From positions 1-7,624 of the forward strand of contig NZ_JBQNBV010000100.1 of assembly GCF_052169755.1 (NCBI RefSeq): a stretch of 7,624 nucleotides of DNA, read 5' to 3'. Source of the DNA: Selenomonas sp052169755. GTDB taxonomy: Bacteria; Bacillota; Negativicutes; Selenomonadales; Selenomonadaceae. The position numbers were made by a program, and so were the translations under genes. The notes beneath the pieces were generated by a model. The model made no database searches. It was not told the origin of the DNA and saw only the letters and a list, made by a program, of their open reading frames with translations. This document shows, in pieces, positions 1-5,257 of this stretch (position 1 is the stretch's first letter; each line of letters begins with the position of its first letter).

Positions 1-53
1 TGGGCAGACGCACCCTCAAGATTGATTTTCGTGAAATCAGGTTTTTGTGCCAT
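1..53 (-). CDS. mutB: Methylmalonyl-CoA mutase large (alpha, B12-binding) subunit, N-terminal fragment
   Basis: Only the first 17 codons lie in the window, reading MAQKPDFTKINLEGASA, and the gene runs off the left edge. Its ATG overlaps the stop codon of the upstream small-subunit gene in a TGATG arrangement, so the two are almost certainly one operon and translationally coupled. A purine-rich AAAGGA lies about 11 bases before the ATG, inside the end of mutA. In this family the gene after the small subunit encodes the catalytic large subunit, which binds adenosylcobalamin and interconverts succinyl-CoA and (R)-methylmalonyl-CoA. The visible residues resemble the start of large subunits as I recall them from Negativicutes. 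The identity rests mainly on gene order, since no catalytic or cofactor motif is inside the window. Confidence 0.8.
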   Translation of the reverse strand, partial: MAQKPDFTKINLEGASA

Positions 54-2251
54 CACTGAATCATTCCTTTCTTCTTCTGCAGCATCTGCAGCGTCTTGTA
101 GCAGTTGGCACGCACGGAAATGAAGTCATCCACGCCCGCTTCGCGGTAGACAGGCTCCAAATCTTTCGGCGCAGCGCCCGCGAGGAAAATCGTCGCATCA
201 GGCAGCGCCGCACGCAGTTTCGGTGCAAGCTCCGGCACGATCTCGGGATACGTCGGATCCGTCGAGCAAATGACAACGGCGTCGGCGCCCGACTCCTTCG
301 CAGCGGCTGCCGCCTCGTCCGTCGTCTTGAAGCCGTCGTTCAAGAGCACTTCGAAAGCGCCGACCTGCAAAAAGCTCGTCGAGAAATCGGCGCGTGCCTT
401 ATGCTGCGGAATGGGCCCCATATTCGCAAGGAATACCTTCACGTTGTCGCCGTCGTGGCTCTCACGGTACTCCTCTGTGATGCGGCGCAGCGCCTCGTAG
501 CGTTCGCTCCAACGGTGCGCTTCAATGGCGGTGATCTTCTCCGCCGCCGCATCCGTCTGCAGCGCCTCGCGAAGCTCCGCAATCGTCGCGCCGGCTCTCG
601 CCGCCTTGACAGCCGCTTCCGCCTTCTCACCTTTGCCCGCGCTCTTCAAGGATGCGAGGCAATCTTTCTTGAACGCCTCATCCACATCGGCAAGATAGGC
701 TTCGACATCCTTCGTGCGCTTTTCCAGAAGCTCTGCCGTATCTTCCGTGCGCGGGTCAAGGAGCTGCTCCGTCATGTTCGGGTACATATTATTGCCAACG
801 ATGCGATCCTTGCGCAGTTCAAGGCTCTTGAAACGCGCTTCGAGCGTCTTGGCAACCTCTTCCTGCACATAGCCCTCTTCGAGCGCCTTGACGATGCCGC
901 CCTTGCCCTCGATCGTCTGGAACTCTGCCCAGATCTTTTCCTGAATCTCCTTCGTCAGCGTCTCGACCGCCCAAGAGCCGCCCGCCGGATCGATCGGCTG
1001 CATCAAGCCGAATTCTTCCTGCAGCATGATCTGCACGTTGCGTGCAATGCGGCGTGAGAACTCGTCGCCTTTGCGGATCGGCTCATCAAACGGGGCGTTC
1101 TCGAAAGAATCAAGTCCGCCGACGACGCCTGAGAAAATCTCCGTCGTATTGCGCAGCATATTAACGTAAGGATCATAAATTGTCTTAAAGAACAAAGCGG
1201 GGCGCGCATGAACATGAATGCGCTGCGCTTCCTCGCCGCCGCCAAACGCCTTGACGATCTGCGCCCAGATCGGACGAACCGCGCGCAGCTTGGCGATCTG
1301 CAGGAAGAAGTTCGCTCCCATCGAGAAGCCGAACATCATCTGCCCTGCCGCCTCATCAACCGTGAGACCGCGCTCTATGAGCGCACGCAGGTAAGCAACG
1401 CCGACGGCGAGCGTCGAAGCGACTTCCTGCACGTCATTGGCGCCGCCGCGCGAAACAGCATCGCTTCGCACCATGACCGTCCTGAGTTTCGGCGCGTACT
1501 GCTTCGCCCAAAGAGCCGCCTCAGCCATCTCATCGTAAAGCTGCGGAAGTGCGGCATAGTTCTCGCCGCGCTGAATCATCTCGCCCAAAGGATCCGCTCC
1601 CACGAATCCACTGAGCTTTGCAAGATCGCCGCCGTCGGACTTGACGGACGCCGCGACGAGGGAAAGCATCGGCAAAGAGGAAGCGCCTGCATAGATGTAA
1701 AGCGGACGCCGATCAAGCTTCAAGCCGTTGAGCACTGTATGCATATCCTCAACCGTCGTGATGCTGCATCCCTCATCGCCGATCTTATCGGCATCCTTCG
1801 CATCCTTGTTGAGAAGCGTCGCCGAATCCAGTCGGATGTTGTAAATGGTCGAGCCTGTGTCCGCCTCATGACGCAGCAGCTCGTTGTTCTCCTCCGGCAG
1901 CGTCTCATCGCACGACTGCGCGATGCCCCAAGGCTGCTCAATATAGCCGTTTGGACGCGCACCTCGCAGGAAATTGTCCATGCCCGGAAAATCCGTTCTC
2001 GGCAGGATATCATCCGCCATCTTGTGCGTGTACATCGGCTCAAACGTAATGCCCTCGTACGTTTTCGTGAACATCTTCTTCTCGAAGGGCGCCCCCTTCA
2101 ACAGCTCGACGCAGGCCTCTTTCCACTCCTCATACGTCGGCGGCTCGAATTCGTCGAGCGGCACATCGGGGAAACTCGTTTGCTGTTCGGCCTTCTTCAA
2201 GATGGCCTGCAGGTCAAGATTCTCGTCTTGTCCCTTTGTTTCATTGCTCAT
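53..2251 (-). CDS. mutA: Methylmalonyl-CoA mutase small (beta) subunit
   Basis: This 732-residue protein is the small subunit of heterodimeric methylmalonyl-CoA mutase, a cytoplasmic enzyme of the succinate-propionate pathway. Residues about 55-430 form the substrate-barrel region; family-like stretches include RGARPNGY (96-103), RSDAVSRGGAND (262-273), FGFSMGANFFLQIAKLRA (307-324) and DPAGGSW (421-427). Residues about 600-732 form a flavodoxin-like domain with GPIPQHKARADF (612-623). The DxHxxG cobalamin-binding motif is absent there, as expected for the small subunit; the large subunit binds B12. Small subunits are usually a little over 600 residues, so this one is rather long. The frame could open 25 codons earlier at 2326, but that start lies beside a terminator hairpin. 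The ATG at 2251 has a strong GGGAGG (2262-2267) ten bases upstream, so I chose it. mutB follows with a one-base overlap. A cobalamin riboswitch and promoter lie upstream on the same strand. Confidence 0.95.
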   Translation of the reverse strand: MSNETKGQDENLDLQAILKKAEQQTSFPDVPLDEFEPPTYEEWKEACVELLKGAPFEKKMFTKTYEGITFEPMYTHKMADDILPRTDFPGMDNFLRGARPNGYIEQPWGIAQSCDETLPEENNELLRHEADTGSTIYNIRLDSATLLNKDAKDADKIGDEGCSITTVEDMHTVLNGLKLDRRPLYIYAGASSLPMLSLVAASVKSDGGDLAKLSGFVGADPLGEMIQRGENYAALPQLYDEMAEAALWAKQYAPKLRTVMVRSDAVSRGGANDVQEVASTLAVGVAYLRALIERGLTVDEAAGQMMFGFSMGANFFLQIAKLRAVRPIWAQIVKAFGGGEEAQRIHVHARPALFFKTIYDPYVNMLRNTTEIFSGVVGGLDSFENAPFDEPIRKGDEFSRRIARNVQIMLQEEFGLMQPIDPAGGSWAVETLTKEIQEKIWAEFQTIEGKGGIVKALEEGYVQEEVAKTLEARFKSLELRKDRIVGNNMYPNMTEQLLDPRTEDTAELLEKRTKDVEAYLADVDEAFKKDCLASLKSAGKGEKAEAAVKAARAGATIAELREALQTDAAAEKITAIEAHRWSERYEALRRITEEYRESHDGDNVKVFLANMGPIPQHKARADFSTSFLQVGAFEVLLNDGFKTTDEAAAAAKESGADAVVICSTDPTYPEIVPELAPKLRAALPDATIFLAGAAPKDLEPVYREAGVDDFISVRANCYKTLQMLQKKKGMIQ

Positions 2252-2290
2252 ACTTCCACAGCCTCCCTTAAAAATAATACGGAACACAAC

Positions 2291-2320
2291 AAAAAAACCG
2301 CCCTGCGGAAAAGGCGGTTT
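2291..2320 (-). terminator. Rho-independent terminator-like hairpin T2, 40 nt before mutA
   Basis: On the minus strand AAACCGCC (2320-2313) pairs perfectly with GGCGGTTT (2302-2295) around a 10-base loop. The 3' arm runs into a U-run, making seven consecutive T at 2297-2291. It sits between the riboswitch and mutA, on the same strand, so it would stop the mutA transcript before its ribosome-binding site unless it is prevented from folding. It is therefore a candidate switch element in the expression platform. No gene end lies just before it, so it is not an ordinary end-of-gene terminator. Confidence 0.75.
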
Positions 2321-2345
2321 CTGCATCCTGATGAACGGGCTTTTG

Positions 2346-2379
2346 AAAAATGTTTCTGCCTGTCATTTCCGCAGAACAT
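2346..2379 (-). other. Weaker hairpin with U-run in the mutA leader
   Basis: On the minus strand ATG plus TTCTGC (2379-2371) can pair with GCAGAA (2359-2354) and, after a single bulged A, CAT (2352-2350). The loop is 11 bases and five T follow (2350-2346). It resembles a terminator, but the stem is less GC-rich and is interrupted. It lies between T1 and T2. It may be an alternative-fold element, or chance. Confidence 0.35.
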
Positions 2380-2390
2380 CTTCTTTCAAT

Positions 2391-2418
2391 AAAAAATCCG
2401 GTGCAAATCTGCGCCGGA
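2391..2418 (-). terminator. Rho-independent terminator-like hairpin T1, downstream of the riboswitch
   Basis: On the minus strand TCCGG (2418-2414) and GCA (2412-2410) pair with TGC (2405-2403) and CCGGA (2401-2397). One C/A mismatch interrupts the stem, the loop is GATT, and six T follow (2396-2391). It begins about 80 bases after the riboswitch aptamer, a normal place for an expression-platform terminator. Just upstream, GCCGT-AAC-ACGGC (plus strand, 2425-2437) and GCGCG-GAA-CGCGC (2469-2481) form small perfect hairpins. A GGGGA run (minus strand, about 2446-2442) could pair with the TCTCC that overlaps the T1 5' arm, giving a possible antiterminator. That last pairing is inference. Confidence 0.75.
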
Positions 2419-2498
2419 GAGCCCGCCGTAACACGGCAAAATCCCCTACCCATCGCTCGCAGGTATCAGCGCGGAACGCGCCAACGGTGATTGTCAAA

Positions 2499-2646
2499 AC
2501 AGGCAGTTCTCCTGGCTCAGATTCATCGTCCAATCATGCCTTCCCAGAGATTTCTCCAGTGGCTTCTGTATGAAGGACTCCTCTTACAGTGGCGGGACCG
2601 CTCCGGCTTCTACCGAATTCCCTATTAAGTCTTGCGACGCCTGTCT
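2499..2646 (-). promoter_or_regulatory. Cobalamin (B12) riboswitch aptamer upstream of mutAB
   Basis: Read on the minus strand, the conserved B12-box series appears in the right order. The closing P1 stem is ACAGGC (2644-2639) with GCCTGT (2504-2499). Next come TTAATAGGGAA (2628-2618), GGTCCCGCCACTGTAA (2599-2584), GAAGCCACTGG (2566-2556), GGGAAGGC (2545-2538), and finally GAGCCAGGAGAACTGCC (2518-2502). The last box differs from the usual GAGACCTGCC form by one C-to-A change. Such RNAs bind cobalamins, mostly adenosylcobalamin, and normally lower expression of downstream genes by termination or by hiding the ribosome-binding site. Here the downstream genes encode an adenosylcobalamin-dependent enzyme. 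The promoter lies just upstream and two terminators lie downstream, so control is probably transcriptional. The aptamer identity is firm; the direction of the response cannot be read from the sequence. Confidence 0.93.
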
Positions 2647-2671
2647 CCAACAATATGTTGTTTTCATCTTT

Positions 2672-2701
2672 ATATTAACTCCGTTTATTGGGGATTGTCA
2701 A
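2672..2701 (-). promoter_or_regulatory. Sigma-A-type promoter for the riboswitch-mutAB transcript
   Basis: On the minus strand a perfect -35 TTGACA (2701-2696) is followed after 18 bases by a -10 TAATAT (2677-2672). The predicted start is near 2665, about 20 bases before the aptamer. This gives a leader of roughly 415 bases before the mutA start codon. The -35 box is the same DNA as the -35 box of the plus-strand promoter. Confidence 0.75.
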
Positions 2702-2723
2702 TACTCCCGAAGTCTTTTACAAT
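2695..2723 (+). promoter_or_regulatory. Sigma-A-type promoter for the 87-residue protein gene
   Basis: On the plus strand TTGTCA (2695-2700, one mismatch to TTGACA) is followed after exactly 17 bases by TACAAT (2718-2723, one mismatch to TATAAT). The predicted start is near 2730, giving a 5' untranslated region of about 58 bases before the ATG at 2788. It runs in the opposite direction to the mutAB promoter and shares its -35 element. Confidence 0.65.
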
Positions 2724-2787
2724 GAAAATATGGTTTGATTCCGCATCGTTTTCTACGATTTTTCAAAATTGCACAAGGAGATACAGC

Positions 2788-3051
2788 ATGATCAAAGTTC
2801 AAGGCGCCGTCATCATCGAACAAGGCGTAACCTTCGCCATCATCGTCGTCAAACCCCACGTCACGCAGTATACGGCGCGCGCCGTATCGCTGCGCAGCGA
2901 GCTCGCGCCCTTTTTCCGCAACATGCCCATCGTCTTGATGTCACAGGATCGGACCGGCAAACCGCGCTATTACGGCAGAAAGGACATCGTCGATTTCTTG
3001 AAAACAGTGAAAATCGAGCAGATACCCTGGAAAACGTACCACATTTACTGA
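2788..3051 (+). CDS. Small uncharacterised protein, 87 residues
   Basis: The frame is open further upstream, but the ATG at 2788 is preceded by AAGGAG (2775-2780) at an ideal seven-base spacing, so the product starts MIKVQGAVIIEQG. I cannot assign a function. It begins with two likely beta strands (VQGAVII, VTFAIIVVK; residues 4-22), followed by a probable helix rich in R, S and E (about 28-44). PIVLMSQD (47-54) looks like a strand with a turn, followed by YYGRKDIVDFL (61-71) and IPWKTYHIY at the end. There is no signal peptide, membrane segment or cysteine, so a soluble alpha/beta protein is likely. It looks like a real gene because of its promoter, strong ribosome-binding site and immediate terminator. 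It appears to be monocistronic. Its promoter is divergent from the mutAB riboswitch promoter, but any link to B12 or propionate metabolism is only inference from position. Confidence 0.85.
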   Translation: MIKVQGAVIIEQGVTFAIIVVKPHVTQYTARAVSLRSELAPFFRNMPIVLMSQDRTGKPRYYGRKDIVDFLKTVKIEQIPWKTYHIY

Positions 3052-3060
3052 TAAAGAAAG

Positions 3061-3082
3061 AGCGCCCGTGAAGGCGCTTTTT
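3061..3082. terminator. Terminator between convergent genes
   Basis: AGCGCC (3061-3066) pairs with GGCGCT (3073-3078) around a six-base loop, and the plus strand continues with five T (3078-3082). It starts ten bases after the stop of the 87-residue protein gene. The purine-rich AAGAAAG before the stem gives the minus strand a T-rich, interrupted tail, so it may also end glutamine synthetase transcripts coming from the other side. Termination on the plus strand is the better supported of the two. Confidence 0.85.
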
Positions 3083-3099
3083 CTGTTGGCAGCGAGCCG

Positions 3100-4986
3100 T
3101 CAAATCATATTCTTTACATAAGCGTCGTAGAGCGACTTGAGCTCTTCGATCTTATCATACATCTCCACCTGCAGGCTCGACGCCGCAGCATAGTCCCCCT
3201 CGTTCAGCGCCTTGATGAGAAGCGTGAAGAGCGACTTCTCGTCGATGCTGTCCTTCGCCAGATAGGATCGGATGCCGTTGATCTTGTTCCAGTTGTAGGA
3301 ATCCTGATCGGTCACGAAAGTCGCCTGCACTTCCTTCGCCTTGCGCACAATGTCGCGGTTCTCCGGAATGATGCGGCTGATAAGCTCTGTTTTCCAGCGC
3401 AGGAGGGCGCCCGCCTTGAACGCTTCGATGATCTGCGGACGCAGAGCGCCGCCGACCGTGATGGCAGCGACCTTCTCCGCATAGTTATCGAACCCCTGCA
3501 TATTCTCCCAAACCGTTGCCGGCGGTGCGCCGAAAAGGCGGCTGCGTTCATTGTCGGTATAATCCTCGAAAACATCCACCTCGCTTCGATAAGCGCGATC
3601 CTTCTCAAGATAGAACCCCTCTGCTCCCGCCTCTTTCGAAAGCTCTGCCAGCAGCTCCTGCGTCGTATGATGGACAGCCGTCTTTACGCCGTCGAGCACG
3701 GCGGAATATACGGCAGACAAGACGAGATATATATTCGAATACGGGTTGCAGGCGCGCAGCTCAAAACGCGTCGCGTAAGGATTTCCCATATCGCGAATGA
3801 GTCCCGCGAGAATCGTGCGGTTGCGCGATGGAATCTCCGGCGTATAGCCGAGCGACGTGACGATGCAGACGGGCGCTTCAAATCCGGGCTTCAAGCGATT
3901 GAGCGAATCGTTCGTCGCCGACACGAAGGGATTGATGACCTCGTAGTTCTTCAAGAGACCCATGATCGCACCGTAGCCGACGGCGCTCAAGTAGTCCTTC
4001 TTCATATCCTGCGGCGTGAAGAGGTTGTGCACCTTGCCGTCGTCCATGACGGCAGCGATGCAAAAGTGCGTATGCTCGCCGTTGCCTGCAAGGCCGATCA
4101 TCGGCTTCGCCTTGAAGTTCACCTCAAGACCGTTTTCACGGAACACCTCGCGTACCATCGTTCGCACAATCAGCTCGTTGTCCGCCGCCTGCAAAGCATC
4201 AGAAAACCGCCAATCGATCTCAATCTGCTCGCAGACATGCGTCATCTTGCCCGACTCGTCGATCTGCGCCTTGAGACCGCCGACCTCCTTGTGCCCCATC
4301 TCGACCTGCAAACCATAGCGGTCAAGCAGCATGACCGCCTGCTCCAGCGCCGTGCGCACAGCGCCGTGCGTGCGCTGCCAATACTGCTCCTGCATGACCT
4401 GCGACGCCGAAAGTTCCTCGACGTTCGTCTCTTCGAGCGGCGTCTTGACCCAAAACTCCAATTCGGTCGCCGAGGTGAATTGAAAATCGACGATCTTTGA
4501 GCCGTCGATATGCTCAAGTCCCGAGACATGCGGGTGTTCCTTAAACATCTGCAAGAGTTCTTTTTTCAGATAAACCAGCGTATCCTTCAAGATGGCGCGC
4601 GAATCGACGCGCTTGCCGTCGTGAATCAGAAAGGACGGGATGCGCAGCGTACCGACGGGCTTGCCCGTTTCCTCGTCGAAATGCTCAAGATTGTAGTCAA
4701 CGAACCAGTTTGCCTCCGGGTCAATCGGCATATCGACCTTCGCGTTGTTCAAGATGGCGATCCCCGTCAAAACAACAGAAGAGCCGTCGGTCTGCACCGC
4801 CGTACCATTGTAGAAATCATCCATATCCTTGAGAAAAATGCGCATCGGTATCTTCTCATCGGTATCGTTGCCCGCGAGATCAATGCCAACGAGAGAAACA
4901 AATTTGATCTCAGGATGCGCTTTCAAAAGACGAACGATCTCTTCTCGCGGGGAGTTCGCCGGAATCACATACAACAAATCTTCCAT
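3100..4986 (-). CDS. glnA: Glutamine synthetase, long GSI-like form
   Basis: This 628-residue cytoplasmic enzyme should make glutamine from glutamate, ammonium and ATP. The ATG at 4995 abuts AAAAGG, whereas 4986 has AGGA eight bases upstream, so I chose 4986. Family motifs occur in order: TDGSS (66-70), the loop that completes the neighbouring subunit's active site; TELEFWV with two metal-ligand Glu (about 175 and 177); GHKEVGG (231-237); GNGEHTHF (301-308) with two His; NRLKPGFEAPV (363-373) with the substrate Arg and flap Glu; SRNRT (387-391); and RFELRACNPYSNIYL (407-421). Classical GSI is about 440-470 residues and GSIII about 700. Here the extra length is an insert around 435-490 and a charged helical tail of about 130 residues. 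No adenylylation-site tyrosine motif was recognised. It is monocistronic, with no glnR nearby. A related gamma-glutamyl ligase is a less likely alternative. Confidence 0.88.
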   Translation of the reverse strand: MEDLLYVIPANSPREEIVRLLKAHPEIKFVSLVGIDLAGNDTDEKIPMRIFLKDMDDFYNGTAVQTDGSSVVLTGIAILNNAKVDMPIDPEANWFVDYNLEHFDEETGKPVGTLRIPSFLIHDGKRVDSRAILKDTLVYLKKELLQMFKEHPHVSGLEHIDGSKIVDFQFTSATELEFWVKTPLEETNVEELSASQVMQEQYWQRTHGAVRTALEQAVMLLDRYGLQVEMGHKEVGGLKAQIDESGKMTHVCEQIEIDWRFSDALQAADNELIVRTMVREVFRENGLEVNFKAKPMIGLAGNGEHTHFCIAAVMDDGKVHNLFTPQDMKKDYLSAVGYGAIMGLLKNYEVINPFVSATNDSLNRLKPGFEAPVCIVTSLGYTPEIPSRNRTILAGLIRDMGNPYATRFELRACNPYSNIYLVLSAVYSAVLDGVKTAVHHTTQELLAELSKEAGAEGFYLEKDRAYRSEVDVFEDYTDNERSRLFGAPPATVWENMQGFDNYAEKVAAITVGGALRPQIIEAFKAGALLRWKTELISRIIPENRDIVRKAKEVQATFVTDQDSYNWNKINGIRSYLAKDSIDEKSLFTLLIKALNEGDYAAASSLQVEMYDKIEELKSLYDAYVKNMI

Positions 4987-5039
4987 TTCAACCATCCTTT
5001 TCTCACACAGGCAGTTTGCTTACGCTGCAAATCAAACGC

Positions 5040-5092
5040 AAAAAACCGTACAGCAATACTTCCGTACACAGACGGAAAACAAAGCTATACGG
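5040..5092 (-). terminator. Terminator-like structure in the glutamine synthetase leader
   Basis: On the minus strand CCGTATAGC (5092-5084) pairs with GCTGTACGG (5054-5046) over nine pairs including one G-U, followed by six T (5045-5040). Inside it, TTCCGT (5077-5072) pairs with ACGGAA (5065-5060) around a six-base loop. CCGT of the inner hairpin could pair instead with either downstream ACGG, so the folds can compete. The structure lies between the predicted promoter and the start codon, where a terminator suggests attenuation. A smaller hairpin, TTTGC/GCAAA (5015-5031), follows it. Confidence 0.6.
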
Positions 5093-5123
5093 CGACGCTG
5101 CCAAAGTATTCTTTTATGCTGAT

Positions 5124-5152
5124 AGCATAGCATATTCTTCCTTTCTTGTCCA
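5124..5152 (-). promoter_or_regulatory. Probable promoter for glutamine synthetase
   Basis: On the minus strand TGGACA (5152-5147) is followed after 17 bases by TATGCT (5129-5124). A second TATGCT copy sits five bases upstream (5134-5129). The predicted start is near 5117, giving a leader of about 130 bases. An inverted repeat, ATGCT-GAT-AGCAT (5117-5129, plus strand), covers the -10 region and could be an operator or simply a stem. Confidence 0.5.
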
Positions 5153-5211
5153 GCAAAATTCCCGTCAAATTCTCTACGCACACGCAAAAGCAGGAACTTT
5201 TCCCGCCGCCG

Positions 5212-5220
5212 TGGTATAAT
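5212..5220 (+). promoter_or_regulatory. Extended -10 promoter for hypF
   Basis: TGGTATAAT matches the extended -10 consensus TGnTATAAT exactly. No good -35 hexamer is present 16-18 bases upstream (the sequence there is CAGGAACT), which is typical of extended -10 promoters. The predicted start near 5227 leaves about 30 bases before the hypF ATG. Confidence 0.65.
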
Positions 5221-5257
5221 CGCTAAAAGAACTGCTTTATAGAAAGGCGGCGTCTGC

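Noticed and set aside
47..1057. Long plus-strand open frame of 336 codons opposite mutA
   Set aside because: It is an antisense shadow of mutA. Its product is Arg/Leu-rich with no recognisable domain, while the minus strand matches a known family throughout.
2252..2326. 25-codon N-terminal extension of mutA
   Set aside because: The upstream ATG sits right before the T2 hairpin, and the extension would be coded by the terminator. The ATG at 2251 has a strong GGGAGG site at ten bases.
1208..2392. Plus-strand open frame of 394 codons opposite mutA and its leader
   Set aside because: It has biased low-complexity composition, no ribosome-binding site that I could support, and runs across the mutA control region. 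It is an antisense shadow.
2268..2453. Minus-strand frame of 61 codons in the mutA leader
   Set aside because: No ribosome-binding site, starts inside the riboswitch expression platform and crosses both terminators. Its composition is not protein-like.
2745..2763. Hairpin ATCGT/ACGAT with a following T-run in the 5' region of the 87-residue gene
   Set aside because: Only five AT-rich pairs, too weak to call a terminator.
3667..4500. Plus-strand open frame of 277 codons opposite glutamine synthetase
   Set aside because: Arg/Leu-rich shadow of a gene whose motifs are all on the minus strand.
5015..5092. ANTAR-type two-hairpin target in the glutamine synthetase leader
   Set aside because: The six-base loop of the inner hairpin (CTGTGT on the minus strand) lacks the conserved A at position 1 and G at position 4, and the second hairpin has a seven-base loop.
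5204..5252. Inverted repeat CGCCGCC (5204-5210) and GGCGGCG (5246-5252) around the hypF promoter
   Set aside because: The left arm lies upstream of the predicted transcription start, so it cannot form an RNA stem. Seven GC-only bases 35 apart are likely by chance in this GC-rich DNA.
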